A stretch of DNA of 64,000 nt from Thermicanus aegyptius DSM 12793 (lineage in GTDB: Bacteria; Bacillota; Bacilli; Thermicanales; Thermicanaceae): NCBI RefSeq assembly GCF_000510645.1, contig NZ_KI783301.1, positions 996,704-1,060,703 of the forward strand, in the 5' to 3' direction. Numbering within the stretch: the stretch's first letter is position 1; each line of letters begins with the position of its first letter. The notes below the pieces were generated by a model that was given only the letters and a program-made list of their open reading frames with translations, was not told the DNA's origin and ran no database searches. The position numbers were made by a program, and so were the translations under genes. Below, piece after piece: positions 8,211 through 17,482 of the stretch.

Positions 8211-9926
8211 ATGGCGGAACGTATTGTTGTCGATCCGGTAACCCGTATTGAAGGACATTTACGCATTGAAGCCGATATTCAGGATAAACAGATTAAGAGC
8301 GCTTATAGTTCGGGGACGGCGGTTCGGGGGATTGAGCTGATTGTACGAGACCGGGATCCCCGTGATGTGTGGGCGTATGTGCAGAGGATCTGCGGGGTTT
8401 GTACCACCGTTCATGCCTTGGCCTCCATCCGCTCGGTGGAGGATGCGCTGGATATCCGCATCCCAAGGAATGCCCACCTGATTCGGGACATCATGAATGC
8501 CACCACGTTTGTCCATGACCATGTGGTTCATTTTTACCACCTGCATGCGTTGGATTGGGTCGATGTGGTGAGCGCCTTAAAAGCGGATCCCAACGAGACA
8601 AGCAGAATCGCCCAATCCATCTCCAGCTATCCGAAGTCTTCTCCAGGTTACTTTAAAGATGTCCAGGCGAAGGTACAACGGGTGGTGGATAGCGGCCAGC
8701 TAGGAATTTTTGCCAACGGCTATTGGGGACACCCTGCGTATAAGCTTCCTCCGGAAGTAAATCTTCTAGCTGTGGCCCATTACTTGGATGCACTGGAGTG
8801 GCAAAAAGAGGTGGTGAAGATTCACACCATCTTTGGCGGAAAGAACCCCCATCCCCATTATGTAGTGGGGGGAATGGCGACTCCGATCGATATTAATGTG
8901 GATAACAGCATTCATGCGGAACGGCTGATGCATGTAGATCGGTTGATCAATGAAGCCGTCGATTTCGTCAATCAAGTTTATATTCCCGATCTGTTGGCCA
9001 TCGGTTCCTTCTATAAGGATTGGACCTATGGCGGAGGGTTAAACAATTATCTCTCCTTTGGCGATTTCTCCACAGGCGACATCCGCGATGTGGATAAATA
9101 CCGGGTTCCCCGTGGGGTAATTGTCGATGGAAACATGAATGAAATTCTGGACGTCGACCCCAAAGATGTAGAGCAAATCAAAGAATATATCGACCATTCC
9201 TGGTACTCCTATGATGGGAAACCGGGCGGGGGCAAGCACCCGTGGGAAGGGGAGACCACCTTTAATTACACCGGACCCCAGGCTCCCTATAAGAACTTGA
9301 ATACGGAAGAAAAGTACAGTTGGCTTAAATCGCCCCGTTGGAAGGATAAGCCGATGGAGACGGGACCGCTCGCCCGCATTCTGATCGGCTATGCCGCAGG
9401 ACGTGATGATTTCAAGCAAATTGTGGATGACACCTTAAAACAATTAAATATTCCTCTTTCCGCCATGCGATCCGCTTTAGGGCGCACCGTCGCTCGGGGG
9501 CTTGAGACGAAACTGATCGCCGGCTGGATGCGGGAAGATATGAATGAACTTCTCGCCAACATCAAGAATGGAGATATGGTCACCTTTAACCGTTCCAAAT
9601 GGGAGCCGGAGACCTGGCCGCAGAATGCCAAAGGAGTGGGATGGATGGAAGCGCCACGGGGTTCTTTGGGACACTGGATTGAAATTGAGAACGGCAAGGT
9701 GAAGAATTACCAAGCGGTCGTTCCAACGACGTGGAATGCCTCTCCCAGGGATCATAACAATAACATCGGCGCCTATGAAGCTTCCTTGAATGGGCTTCCG
9801 TTGGCCGATCCTGCGCAGCCCCTCGAGATCTTACGGGTGGTTCATTCCTTTGACCCCTGCCTAGCCTGTGCGGTGCACTTGACGGATACGGAAAAGAAAG
9901 AAATGATGGAAATCCGTTTAAGTTAG
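8211..9926 (+). CDS. hyaB: [NiFe] uptake hydrogenase large (catalytic) subunit
   Basis: The 571-residue subunit holds the Ni-Fe(CN)2CO site that splits H2. The L1 motif RICGVCTTVHA (about residue 61) and the L2 motif DPCLACAVH near the C terminus supply the four cysteine ligands. N-terminal VDPVTRIEGHLRIE is the standard opening. Fifteen residues follow the final His (LTDTEKKEMMEIRLS); the maturation endopeptidase would remove these after nickel insertion. It lies 14 nt after the small subunit, with which it is co-exported through the Tat system because it has no signal of its own. Confidence 0.97.
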   Translation: MAERIVVDPVTRIEGHLRIEADIQDKQIKSAYSSGTAVRGIELIVRDRDPRDVWAYVQRICGVCTTVHALASIRSVEDALDIRIPRNAHLIRDIMNATTFVHDHVVHFYHLHALDWVDVVSALKADPNETSRIAQSISSYPKSSPGYFKDVQAKVQRVVDSGQLGIFANGYWGHPAYKLPPEVNLLAVAHYLDALEWQKEVVKIHTIFGGKNPHPHYVVGGMATPIDINVDNSIHAERLMHVDRLINEAVDFVNQVYIPDLLAIGSFYKDWTYGGGLNNYLSFGDFSTGDIRDVDKYRVPRGVIVDGNMNEILDVDPKDVEQIKEYIDHSWYSYDGKPGGGKHPWEGETTFNYTGPQAPYKNLNTEEKYSWLKSPRWKDKPMETGPLARILIGYAAGRDDFKQIVDDTLKQLNIPLSAMRSALGRTVARGLETKLIAGWMREDMNELLANIKNGDMVTFNRSKWEPETWPQNAKGVGWMEAPRGSLGHWIEIENGKVKNYQAVVPTTWNASPRDHNNNIGAYEASLNGLPLADPAQPLEILRVVHSFDPCLACAVHLTDTEKKEMMEIRLS

Positions 9927-9936
9927 GAGGATGGAT

Positions 9937-10716
9937 ATGGCTGAGATTACACCGGATATTCAGGCGCCCCCTGGTTCCCTTCCAACTCCAACACGGCTTG
10001 AGAAACGGCCGAAAGGGCGACCTGCCAAAGTGGTGCCGCTTCATGGCGATACGGTGAAGGTATTGGTGTGGGAATTGCCCATCCGTATCTTTCACTGGAT
10101 CAATGCCTTGGCGATCATCGTGTTGATGGCGACAGGAATTTATATCGGCAATCCATTTGTCAGCCCCACGGTGCCGGAAGAGGCTTCTTACTCTTACCTG
10201 ATGGGTTGGGTGCGGATCATTCACTTCGTAGCCGCCTTTATTTTCACCCTCAACTGGCTCTTCCGCCTATATTGGATCCTATGGGGGAATCGGTATTCCG
10301 TAGCGAACCCCCTTAAGAAGTCTTTTTGGACGGGTCTTTATGAGACGTTGAAGTTCTATCTCTTCTTGAAGAATAAGAAACCCCATTACCTAGGGCATAA
10401 TCCCATGGCACAGCTTACCTACTGGCTCCTCGGGGTGGCCTCCCTGGTGATGGTGTTGACCGGTTTTTATATGTTCTTTGAGCCGCAGCCGGAGTCATTC
10501 CTTGGTTCCTTGTTTGCCTGGGTTCCCTATCTGTTTGGGAACAGTTTCCTCATCCGCTCTTGGCATCATCTCGTCGCTTGGTTTTTTATGATCTTCTTGA
10601 TTGCTCATGTTTACTTGGCCATCCGGGAAGATTACCTTTCCCGCAATGGGACGATGTCCTCCATCTTTACAGGGTATAAGATCGAGCCGAAAGATCACGT
10701 GACAGGAGAGGATTGA
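9937..10716 (+). CDS. hyaC: Hydrogenase b-type cytochrome subunit
   Basis: The 259-residue integral membrane subunit passes electrons from the hydrogenase small subunit to the quinone pool. The family pattern is seen in VWELPIRIFHWINALAIIV, IIHFVAAFIFTLNWLFRLY and SWHHLVAWFFMIFLIAHVYL, where the conserved histidines are haem ligands, with four hydrophobic segments. ATG 9937 is preferred because AGGAGG (9925-9930) lies 6 nt upstream, whereas ATG 9931 directly abuts it. A proline-rich cytoplasmic extension of about 45 residues precedes the first membrane segment. Confidence 0.93.
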   Translation: MAEITPDIQAPPGSLPTPTRLEKRPKGRPAKVVPLHGDTVKVLVWELPIRIFHWINALAIIVLMATGIYIGNPFVSPTVPEEASYSYLMGWVRIIHFVAAFIFTLNWLFRLYWILWGNRYSVANPLKKSFWTGLYETLKFYLFLKNKKPHYLGHNPMAQLTYWLLGVASLVMVLTGFYMFFEPQPESFLGSLFAWVPYLFGNSFLIRSWHHLVAWFFMIFLIAHVYLAIREDYLSRNGTMSSIFTGYKIEPKDHVTGED

Positions 10717-10717
10717 G

Positions 10718-11242
10718 ATGGTGGAACCTCTTCGTAAGAAACCGATGATCACCATCCTCGGCATCGGAAATACCCTTTATTCCGACGAAGGGGTAGGCGT
10801 TCACGCCCTGCCCCTTTTGGAGGAAGCTTTCGCAGGGTACGATAACGTGGAGTTGGTGGAAGGTTCTACCGATGGGATAAAGCTGCTGGGTCCGGTGGAG
10901 TCCGCGGATTATCTCATTGTGATCGATGCGATTAATGCGGGGAAAGAGGGAGGAAGCCTTATCTTTTTATACGATGATGAGATTCCGGCCTATTATGGAA
11001 TTAAGATGTCGATCCATCAAGTAACCTTCCAGGAAGTTTTGTTTGCCGCCAAATTGCGGGAAGCTTATCCGAATAAGATCGTCATGATTGGCGTACAGCC
11101 CGTATCGTTGGAATTGGGTGTGGAACTTTCAGAGAAGGTGAGAGAATCCCTTCCTCATTTAGTGGCTAAGGTAAAAGAGCAGGTGGATGCCTGGATGAAA
11201 GAGGAAATGCTCGTATCTCAAAAAGGAACGGATCGGCGATGA
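10718..11242 (+). CDS. hyaD: Hydrogenase maturation endopeptidase (HyaD/HybD family)
   Basis: The 174-residue protease removes the C-terminal tail of the large subunit once nickel is in place. Family features are ILGIGNTLYSDEGVGVHA with the nickel-sensing acidic residue, DYLIVIDAINAG with the second acidic residue, and SIHQVTFQEVL with the conserved His. The start codon lies one base after the cytochrome b stop, and the end overlaps the next start as ATGA, so translation is coupled on both sides. Confidence 0.92.
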   Translation: MVEPLRKKPMITILGIGNTLYSDEGVGVHALPLLEEAFAGYDNVELVEGSTDGIKLLGPVESADYLIVIDAINAGKEGGSLIFLYDDEIPAYYGIKMSIHQVTFQEVLFAAKLREAYPNKIVMIGVQPVSLELGVELSEKVRESLPHLVAKVKEQVDAWMKEEMLVSQKGTDRR

Positions 11243-11667
11243 ACCGACTGGAGTTTTTGCGCGAGCTGAAAAAGAGCCTGATCGATACGGTAAAAGAGGT
11301 AAGTCTCCCATTTCTAGAGGAGGATGCTAAGAAAATCGAGGAGACGGTAGATCGGCTGATCGGGGTCACTTGGGTTTCCACAGGGATTCGTGGAAAACTT
11401 GAAGGGGAGCAAGTGGAGTCGGTGCGGTTGGGGAAAAAGGAGTTTTTTCTCTACAAAAAGAATAAAGAAGAAACGAGAGGAGTGGAGAATCGCTGCCCGG
11501 AATGCGGTAGCCTTCTCCATTATCTCTCTTATCGGCGGCGATTGAAATGTCTCTCCTGTGACAAGGACTTCCATTTGGATACGGAGGAAGGTGAGCTACA
11601 CTTAACTCCGGCTCCTATGAAGCAGGAGGAGGAAATCTGGTTCATCGGGGTGAAAAAAGATGCATGA
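11239..11667 (+). CDS. Uncharacterised zinc-ribbon protein of the hydrogenase locus
   Basis: I do not recognise this 142-residue protein. The N-terminal 75 residues are charged and probably helical then beta (LRELKKSLIDTVKEVS, then GVTWVSTGIRGKLEG). The middle holds CPECG and CLSCDKDF separated by about 18 residues, a zinc-ribbon or rubredoxin-like four-cysteine site. It overlaps the endopeptidase gene by 4 nt and hypA by 8 nt, so it is certainly part of the maturation operon. Other organisms place hyaE/hyaF or hupI-type rubredoxins between the endopeptidase and hyp genes, but no clear similarity to those is seen. A role in metal or Fe-S handling during maturation is an inference from position. 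Confidence 0.6.
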   Translation: MNRLEFLRELKKSLIDTVKEVSLPFLEEDAKKIEETVDRLIGVTWVSTGIRGKLEGEQVESVRLGKKEFFLYKKNKEETRGVENRCPECGSLLHYLSYRRRLKCLSCDKDFHLDTEEGELHLTPAPMKQEEEIWFIGVKKDA

Positions 11668-12010
11668 ATTGGCGTTGATGGGCGATATCCTTTCCCTCGT
11701 GGAGAAGGATGTGAAGGAACGAAACTTTACCAAGGTAAACCAGATTCATCTGATTGTCGGTGATCTCTCCAATGCGATGCCGGATGCTTTGGAGATGGCT
11801 TTCGAAATTTACCGGGCTTCCGGCATTCCCTTTCTGACGGAAGACTCAAAGCTGGTGATCGAGCGGGAAGAGGCTAAAGCCCGCTGTGTGCTCTGCAATG
11901 AGGAGTATATCCCCGACCAGCGTCTCGCCCTCTGTCCCCACTGCGGAATGCCGACGGGGAAGATCATCTCCGGAGAAACATTACAGGTAAGATCATATGA
12001 AGGGAGTTAA
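11660..12010 (+). CDS. hypA: Hydrogenase nickel chaperone HypA
   Basis: The 116-residue protein begins MHELALMGDIL; the N-terminal MHE binds nickel. A structural zinc site is formed by CVLCNEEY and CPHCGMP. HypA delivers nickel to the large subunit together with HypB. The start overlaps the preceding zinc-ribbon gene by 8 nt, and hypB follows after 5 nt. Confidence 0.95.
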   Translation: MHELALMGDILSLVEKDVKERNFTKVNQIHLIVGDLSNAMPDALEMAFEIYRASGIPFLTEDSKLVIEREEAKARCVLCNEEYIPDQRLALCPHCGMPTGKIISGETLQVRSYEGS

Positions 12011-12015
12011 ATGCC

Positions 12016-12696
12016 ATGGAAATCATCTTAACCGAAGATGTCCTTTCGAATAACAATGAAGCGGCTCGCTTTAACCGGGATCTTTTTCGCAAGAAAAACA
12101 CGCTTACAATTAACATCATGAGTTCACCGGGCTCAGGGAAAACGACTCTCTTGGAAAAAACGGTGGCGGATTTGGCAGGGAAATATCGAATCGGAGTGAT
12201 TGAGGGGGATTTGGCGACGCAAAAGGATGCGGACAGGATCCGGGCGGCCGGTGCGAAGGCGGTACAGATTAATACCAACGGCACCTGTCACTTGGATGCC
12301 CGGATGGTGGCAAAAGTTTTGCCGGAGTTCCAAGACGACGAGTATGACCTCATCTTCATCGAAAATGTGGGGAATCTCATCTGCCCCTCCAGCTATGATT
12401 TGGGACAAGGCCGCAACATTACCATGTTGAGCGTCCCGGAGGGAAACGATAAGATCTTAAAATATCCTGTCATGTACCAGAGAACGGAATTGGTTCTCCT
12501 GAATAAGATTGATCTCATCGATCTCCTCGATTTTAGCATCGAAGAGGCGATTGAGGACCTGAAGAATATTAATCCCTCCTCCCGGCTCATTCCGGTTTCC
12601 GCCAGGAAAGGAACCAATCTGGAAGAATGGTATGCCTGGATCGACAAGGCGTATGAGGAATGGACCAAGGCCCAAAAGGAGTTGGAAACAAAGTAA
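12016..12696 (+). CDS. hypB: Hydrogenase nickel-insertion GTPase HypB
   Basis: The 226-residue SIMIBI-class GTPase has the P-loop SSPGSGKTTLLEKT, GDLATQKDADRIRAAG (switch region), NTNGTCHLDARMV with the metal-binding Cys-His pair at the dimer interface, FIENVGNLICP, and the NKID guanine-specificity motif. It lacks both the N-terminal CxxCGC nickel site of E. coli HypB and the histidine-rich stretch of many other HypB proteins, starting directly at the short MEIILTEDVL. Nickel storage must therefore come from elsewhere; a His-rich protein is encoded 5 kb downstream. Confidence 0.95.
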   Translation: MEIILTEDVLSNNNEAARFNRDLFRKKNTLTINIMSSPGSGKTTLLEKTVADLAGKYRIGVIEGDLATQKDADRIRAAGAKAVQINTNGTCHLDARMVAKVLPEFQDDEYDLIFIENVGNLICPSSYDLGQGRNITMLSVPEGNDKILKYPVMYQRTELVLLNKIDLIDLLDFSIEEAIEDLKNINPSSRLIPVSARKGTNLEEWYAWIDKAYEEWTKAQKELETK

Positions 12697-12733
12697 AGAT
12701 CGAAAGAGATCTAGATGATCCGAAGGAGAAGCG

Positions 12734-15067
12734 ATGAATAAGAACCAAATGGCGGACCACCCCATTCATCACAGGAAAGACTCTGTAAAAGTAACGGTAA
12801 AAGGACGGGTGCAAGGCGTAGGATTTCGCCCCTTTATCTATCGCCTTGCGGAGAGACATGGGATACGAGGTACGGTCCAAAACAACATGGATGGGGTATT
12901 TATCCATGCGGAAGGGAAAGGGGAGGCGATCCGGTCGTTCCTGGCGGCGATCCGGGAAGAAGCTCCCCGCTTATCTAAGATCCATGAAATAAGGGTGGAA
13001 CCTGAAGCATGGAAGGGATATAAAGAATTTACCATTATACCCAGTGAACGGGAGGGAAAGTCTTCCCTCGTGATTCCCGTCGACTCGGCCGTCTGTGAGG
13101 AATGCCTGAAGGAGATGCGGGATCCGGAGAATTTCCGTTACCGCTACCCTTTTATTAACTGCACCCAGTGTGGTCCCCGGTATACGATTATTGAAGCATT
13201 GCCATATGATCGCCCCTATACCTCCATGAAGCGCTTTATCATGTGTGAGGCATGTGAAAGGGAATATAAAGATCCGTTAAACCGTCGCCATCATGCCCAG
13301 CCCAATGCGTGTCCAGCCTGTGGTCCCCGTTTGGAATTGGTCGATTTGGGGGGGACTCCTTTGCCAGGGGACCCCATCGAGGAGGCGAAGCAACTTCTAC
13401 GGGGGGGAAAGATCATCGCGGTGAAGGGGATCGGCGGGTATCATTTGGCCTGTGACGCCACTGAGGAAGAGGCGGTCGCACGTCTCAGAAGGAGAAAGAA
13501 CCGGCCAAAACGCCCCTTAGCCATCATGGCGGCAAACCTTGCTGCAGTTCATCAAATCTGCGAGGTTTCGGAAAGGGAGGAAAAGCTTCTTTCTTCACCG
13601 GAAGCACCGATTCTCATTCTCAGGAAAAAAGAGAAGAGCTCCCTTGCTCCATCCATCGCACCGGGGATGGCGACCGTCGGGGTGATGCTTCCCTACACCC
13701 CCCTTCACCACCTCCTCTTGGAAGAGAAAGGACTTCCCTATCTGGTGATGACCAGCGCCAATCCCTCCGGCCTCCCCATCCTCTACCGGGATGAAGAGGC
13801 CCTCGCCTATATGGAGGGGATCGCCGATTTCATCTTATGGAATAACCGGCCGATTCTTCATCCCCTGGATGATTCCGTTGTTCGCCTGGTTGACGGTAGA
13901 ACCGACTTCCTCCGGCGTTCCCGGGGATATGTTCCCGATCCCCTCTTTACGGAAGCTCCGGTCCATGGAATCGTGGCTTTAGGAGGAGAGCAAAAGAACA
14001 CCTTTGCCATCGGCAGGTATGGCCAGATCTTTATCGGCCCCCACATCGGGGATATGGAGAATCTGGAGGTGATCGATCACTTTAAGCGGGAGTTTCAGCA
14101 CCTGATGAAATGGATGGGCATTGCTCCGGAAGCGATTGCCGTCGATCTTCATCCCCAATTTAGCAATCGTAAAATAGCGGAGGAAATCGTAGAGAATGAG
14201 GATCACGCAAAGATCATCCCGGTCCAGCATCATCATGCCCACATGGCTTCCTGCATGGGGGAGAACGGGATGAAGGAATCTTCTTTTGGCCTCATTTTAG
14301 ACGGAACAGGCTACGGGGAGGATGGGAAGATTTGGGGTTTTGAGTTTTTTTACGGAGATTATGCCCATGTGAAGCGACTGGCCCACCTTCGCTATACGCC
14401 GCTGCCAGGGGGAGAAAAGGCGATTCGGGAACCTTGGCGCAATGCGGTGGGGATGCTTGTGGACCTCTTCGGAGAGGAGGGGGAGGAATGGGCGAAACGG
14501 CTCTTTCCGGAGAGGGTGAAAGAGATCCCGGTACTGGTCAACATGGTGAAAAAGGCATACAATACCCCCTTGGCCGGCACATGCGGACGTCTCTTTGATG
14601 CGGTAAGCGCCATTTTAGGGATTTGTCCCGTTTCCACCTATGACGGAGAGGCCGCCATACTCCTTTCGGAAGCGATCGATGCGGATGATGTGTATCCATC
14701 CTATCCTTACTCCATTCACTGGAAGGGGGAGATCGCAGAATTAGATATGGCTCCAACGATTGCTTCCATTGTAAAAGACCGCTTTTACGGGAAACCGGTC
14801 GGGGAAGTGATCGGACGATTTCACGAAACCATCGTTTCAGCAAGCATTGAACTTATTACGACGTTATCGGATCATCACCCCTCTTACCTCAAGAATCTCG
14901 TCTTATCCGGCGGGAGTTTTCACAATCCTTATCTGATCACTCAGTTACAGAAGAGGATGAAAGAATTAGGTTTTCAGGTTTTTACCCATCATCAACTTCC
15001 TACAAACGATGGAGGATTATCCTATGGGCAGCTCATGGTGGCTGCCCACCGAAGGAGGAAAATGTAA
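12734..15067 (+). CDS. hypF: Carbamoyltransferase HypF
   Basis: The 777-residue enzyme makes the cyanide ligand precursor by transferring a carbamoyl group from carbamoyl phosphate to HypE. Domains in order: acylphosphatase (KGRVQGVGFRPFIYRLAE, about residues 20-105), two zinc fingers (CEECLKEM, CTQCGPRY, CEACEREY, CPACGPR), a YrdC-like domain (HLACDATEEEAVARLRRRK, about 215-400), and a Kae1-like C-terminal domain with HHHAHMASCM. The length is typical. ATG 12734 follows GAAGGAGAAGC. It overlaps hypC by 1 nt. Confidence 0.96.
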   Translation: MNKNQMADHPIHHRKDSVKVTVKGRVQGVGFRPFIYRLAERHGIRGTVQNNMDGVFIHAEGKGEAIRSFLAAIREEAPRLSKIHEIRVEPEAWKGYKEFTIIPSEREGKSSLVIPVDSAVCEECLKEMRDPENFRYRYPFINCTQCGPRYTIIEALPYDRPYTSMKRFIMCEACEREYKDPLNRRHHAQPNACPACGPRLELVDLGGTPLPGDPIEEAKQLLRGGKIIAVKGIGGYHLACDATEEEAVARLRRRKNRPKRPLAIMAANLAAVHQICEVSEREEKLLSSPEAPILILRKKEKSSLAPSIAPGMATVGVMLPYTPLHHLLLEEKGLPYLVMTSANPSGLPILYRDEEALAYMEGIADFILWNNRPILHPLDDSVVRLVDGRTDFLRRSRGYVPDPLFTEAPVHGIVALGGEQKNTFAIGRYGQIFIGPHIGDMENLEVIDHFKREFQHLMKWMGIAPEAIAVDLHPQFSNRKIAEEIVENEDHAKIIPVQHHHAHMASCMGENGMKESSFGLILDGTGYGEDGKIWGFEFFYGDYAHVKRLAHLRYTPLPGGEKAIREPWRNAVGMLVDLFGEEGEEWAKRLFPERVKEIPVLVNMVKKAYNTPLAGTCGRLFDAVSAILGICPVSTYDGEAAILLSEAIDADDVYPSYPYSIHWKGEIAELDMAPTIASIVKDRFYGKPVGEVIGRFHETIVSASIELITTLSDHHPSYLKNLVLSGGSFHNPYLITQLQKRMKELGFQVFTHHQLPTNDGGLSYGQLMVAAHRRRKM

Positions 15068-15291
15068 TGTGTGTTGGAGTACCGGCAAAGGTATTGGAGC
15101 GTGATGAATTTACAGCGAAGGTAGATGTTTTAGGTTCCCAAATGACGGTGGGCATTCTCCTCGTCCCTGATGTGCAAGTGGGAGATTATGTCCTCGTCCA
15201 TGCGGGGCAGGCTCTCCAGATCGTGGATGAAATGTTTGCTGTGGTCAGCATCGAAGAATGGAGGAAGCTGGTTGATGGAACCCATTCTTAA
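15067..15291 (+). CDS. hypC: Hydrogenase maturation chaperone HypC
   Basis: The 74-residue protein starts MCVGVPAKV. After methionine removal the N-terminal Cys carries the Fe(CN)2CO unit from HypD to the large subunit. VGDYVLVHAGQALQIVDE is the usual central strand and helix. The start shares one base with the hypF stop, and the 3' end overlaps hypD by 17 nt. Confidence 0.95.
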   Translation: MCVGVPAKVLERDEFTAKVDVLGSQMTVGILLVPDVQVGDYVLVHAGQALQIVDEMFAVVSIEEWRKLVDGTHS

Positions 15292-16381
15292 AGAAGTTCA
15301 GGATGCCGGCCTGGGCCAATCGCTTCTCCGGGAAGTGATCCGCCTGGCGGATCGTTTTAAGGAAAAATACGGGCATCCGCCGGCCTATATGGAGGTGTGT
15401 GGATCCCATACCCATGCCTTGGCCCGGACGGGAATTAAACGGGCGTTAAAAGATCACGTCCGACTTATTTCCGGGCCCGGTTGTCCGGTCTGCGTTACCG
15501 ATCAGAAGACGATCGACGCCATGATCGCCTTAACGGAGGGAGAAAACCGCATCATCTGTACCTTCGGGGATATGCTGCGTATCCCAGGATCCAAGGGTTC
15601 CCTCCTGAAGGCGAAGACGGAGGGAAAGGACATTCGCGTTGTCTATTCCCCTTCCGATTCGGTTCGCATTGCTAAAGAAAATCCCGATAATGAGGTGATT
15701 TTTCTCGGAGTTGGTTTTGAAACCACCATCCCGGTTTTGGGGATTGCCTTAAAAGAGGCATGGGAGGATGGCGTAAAAAATTTTAGCATGTGGGTTACGA
15801 CCAAACTGGTGGAACCGGTCGTCCGTTACTTGCTGGATAGCGGAGAGGCCAAGCTGGACGGATTTCTCCTCCCTGGGCATGTTTCCGTCGTCTTGGGAAA
15901 GAATCAATACAGCTATTTGGTCGATGAGTACGGGGTTCCTGGGGTGATCTCCGGTTTTGAGATGAATGAGATGTTAAGTTCCATTTATCTTCTAATTGAA
16001 TTAGGATTAAAAGAAGAGGCGAAGATTATCAATAATTATAAATCGGTGGTAAAGGATGAAGGAAATCCCCAAGCCCTCACCATCATGGAGACCTTTTTTA
16101 CGCCGAACGATGAAGCCTGGCGGGGGATCGGTGTGATTCCTAAAAGCGGGCTGGATATCCGGGAGGAATATCGTTCCCTGAATGCGAAAATCCGCTTTCC
16201 CGTTACGGTGGGAGAACCGATCAAAACCAAATGCCGCTGCGGTGAAATCATCCGGGGATTGGTAGGCCCTGAGGATTGTCCTCTGTTTGGGAAGGCATGT
16301 ACCCCGATGAAGCCCATTGGTCCTTGTATGGTCTCTTCGGAGGGGAGCTGTTCCGCCCATTATAAATATCTGCGGGAATAG
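15275..16381 (+). CDS. hypD: Hydrogenase Fe(CN)2CO assembly scaffold HypD
   Basis: The 368-residue Fe-S protein, with HypC, collects the iron, cyanides and CO. Conserved motifs are MEVCGSHTHALARTGIK, GPGCPVCVT with the iron/cyanide-binding cysteines, LGVGFETTIP, and a C-terminal four-Cys cluster site (CRCGEIIRGL, then CPLFGKACTP). The start at 15275 (MEPILKEV) lies within the end of hypC and follows GAGGAAG; an upstream in-frame extension is inconsistent with the family. Confidence 0.95.
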   Translation: MEPILKEVQDAGLGQSLLREVIRLADRFKEKYGHPPAYMEVCGSHTHALARTGIKRALKDHVRLISGPGCPVCVTDQKTIDAMIALTEGENRIICTFGDMLRIPGSKGSLLKAKTEGKDIRVVYSPSDSVRIAKENPDNEVIFLGVGFETTIPVLGIALKEAWEDGVKNFSMWVTTKLVEPVVRYLLDSGEAKLDGFLLPGHVSVVLGKNQYSYLVDEYGVPGVISGFEMNEMLSSIYLLIELGLKEEAKIINNYKSVVKDEGNPQALTIMETFFTPNDEAWRGIGVIPKSGLDIREEYRSLNAKIRFPVTVGEPIKTKCRCGEIIRGLVGPEDCPLFGKACTPMKPIGPCMVSSEGSCSAHYKYLRE

Positions 16382-16402
16382 AGACGGTGAGGAGGAGGAG
16401 AG

Positions 16403-17407
16403 ATGAAGGAGCGGATTAGCCTGGAACATGGTGAAGGCGGGGAATTAACCCATCGCCTGATCCGGGAACTTTTTGTGGAACATTTTGGACATCACGACCA
16501 GGCAAGACTGGATGCTGCGCTGTTAACGCTTCCTGCGGGCAAGATTGCCTATACAACCGATACGTTTGTGGTGAGCCCTCCGTTTTTTCAAGGTGGGAAT
16601 ATTGGAAAGATCGCCGTTGCCGGTACGGTAAACGACCTGGCCGTAAGCGGGGCCCATCCCCTCTATATCACCTGTGGATATATTATTGAGGAAGGATTTC
16701 CCCTGGATGCGCTCCGCACCATCGTAGAAACGATGGCAGAAGAGGCGAAGAAGAGCGGAGTTCGCATCGTGGGGGGAGATACCAAAGTGGTGGAGAAGGG
16801 AAGCGCCGACGGCATCTTCATCAACACCGCAGGGATCGGAGTGATTCCTCCAGGGGAGGAACTTCATCCTGAAGAAATGGAAGAAGGAGATGCGGTGATC
16901 GTTTCAGGAACGGTAGGCGATCATGGGGTGGCCATCCTGGCCGCCCGGGGTGAGTTGGGAATTACAACCGAGATGAAGAGTGATTGCACCTCCCTCTATC
17001 CCCTGATTTCTAACGTGCGTAAGGCAAGCCAAGGCATTCGCATGATGCGGGATCCGACCCGGGGAGGGTTAGCCACCACCCTGGTGGAAATCTGCGAGGA
17101 TTTTCATGTCACCATGGAAATCGAAGAAAATGCCATTCCCGTTAAACGGGAAGTAAGCGGAGCATGCGATATCTTAGGGTTAGATCCCCTCTATCTGGCC
17201 AATGAAGGAAAGGTGATCCTCATCGTCCGAAAAGGGGAGGAAGAGAAAGTTCTACAAGCCCTGCGGGAAACGGAGGAAGGAAGGGAGGCTGCCCTCATCG
17301 GCCGCGTAACCCGTAGGGGAGAGGGAAAGCTTTTCCTCCGCATGCCGCTCGGATCTACGCGGAGAATCTACCGCCTCTCCGGCATGCAGCTTCCTCGCAT
17401 TTGTTAA
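16403..17407 (+). CDS. hypE: Hydrogenase cyanide-forming protein HypE
   Basis: The 334-residue PurM/ThiL-fold enzyme dehydrates the HypF-carbamoylated C-terminal cysteine to thiocyanate. The protein ends in PRIC, the required carbamoylation site. Other motifs: LEHGEGGELTHRLI at the start, YTTDTFVVSPPFF, GNIGKIAVAGTVNDLAVSGA and RDPTRGGLATTL with the ATP-binding residues. RBS GAGGAGGAGAG. It is the last hyp gene; an inverted repeat starts 13 nt downstream. Confidence 0.95.
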   Translation: MKERISLEHGEGGELTHRLIRELFVEHFGHHDQARLDAALLTLPAGKIAYTTDTFVVSPPFFQGGNIGKIAVAGTVNDLAVSGAHPLYITCGYIIEEGFPLDALRTIVETMAEEAKKSGVRIVGGDTKVVEKGSADGIFINTAGIGVIPPGEELHPEEMEEGDAVIVSGTVGDHGVAILAARGELGITTEMKSDCTSLYPLISNVRKASQGIRMMRDPTRGGLATTLVEICEDFHVTMEIEENAIPVKREVSGACDILGLDPLYLANEGKVILIVRKGEEEKVLQALRETEEGREAALIGRVTRRGEGKLFLRMPLGSTRRIYRLSGMQLPRIC

Positions 17408-17420
17408 AAAGAAGGAAATC

Positions 17421-17479
17421 AGCCCCTCCCTGTCGAAGAGGATGAAAATCGGCGAATGATCATTCTTGAAGGAGGGGCT
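17421..17479 (+). promoter_or_regulatory. Inverted repeat burying the next gene's ribosome site
   Basis: AGCCCCTCC (17421-17429) is perfectly complementary to GGAGGGGCT (17471-17479), with a 41-nt loop. The second arm is the Shine-Dalgarno site of the GNAT gene starting at 17483, and four T follow it. It could be the hydrogenase operon terminator, a translational switch, or both. Confidence 0.55.
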
Positions 17480-17482
17480 TTT

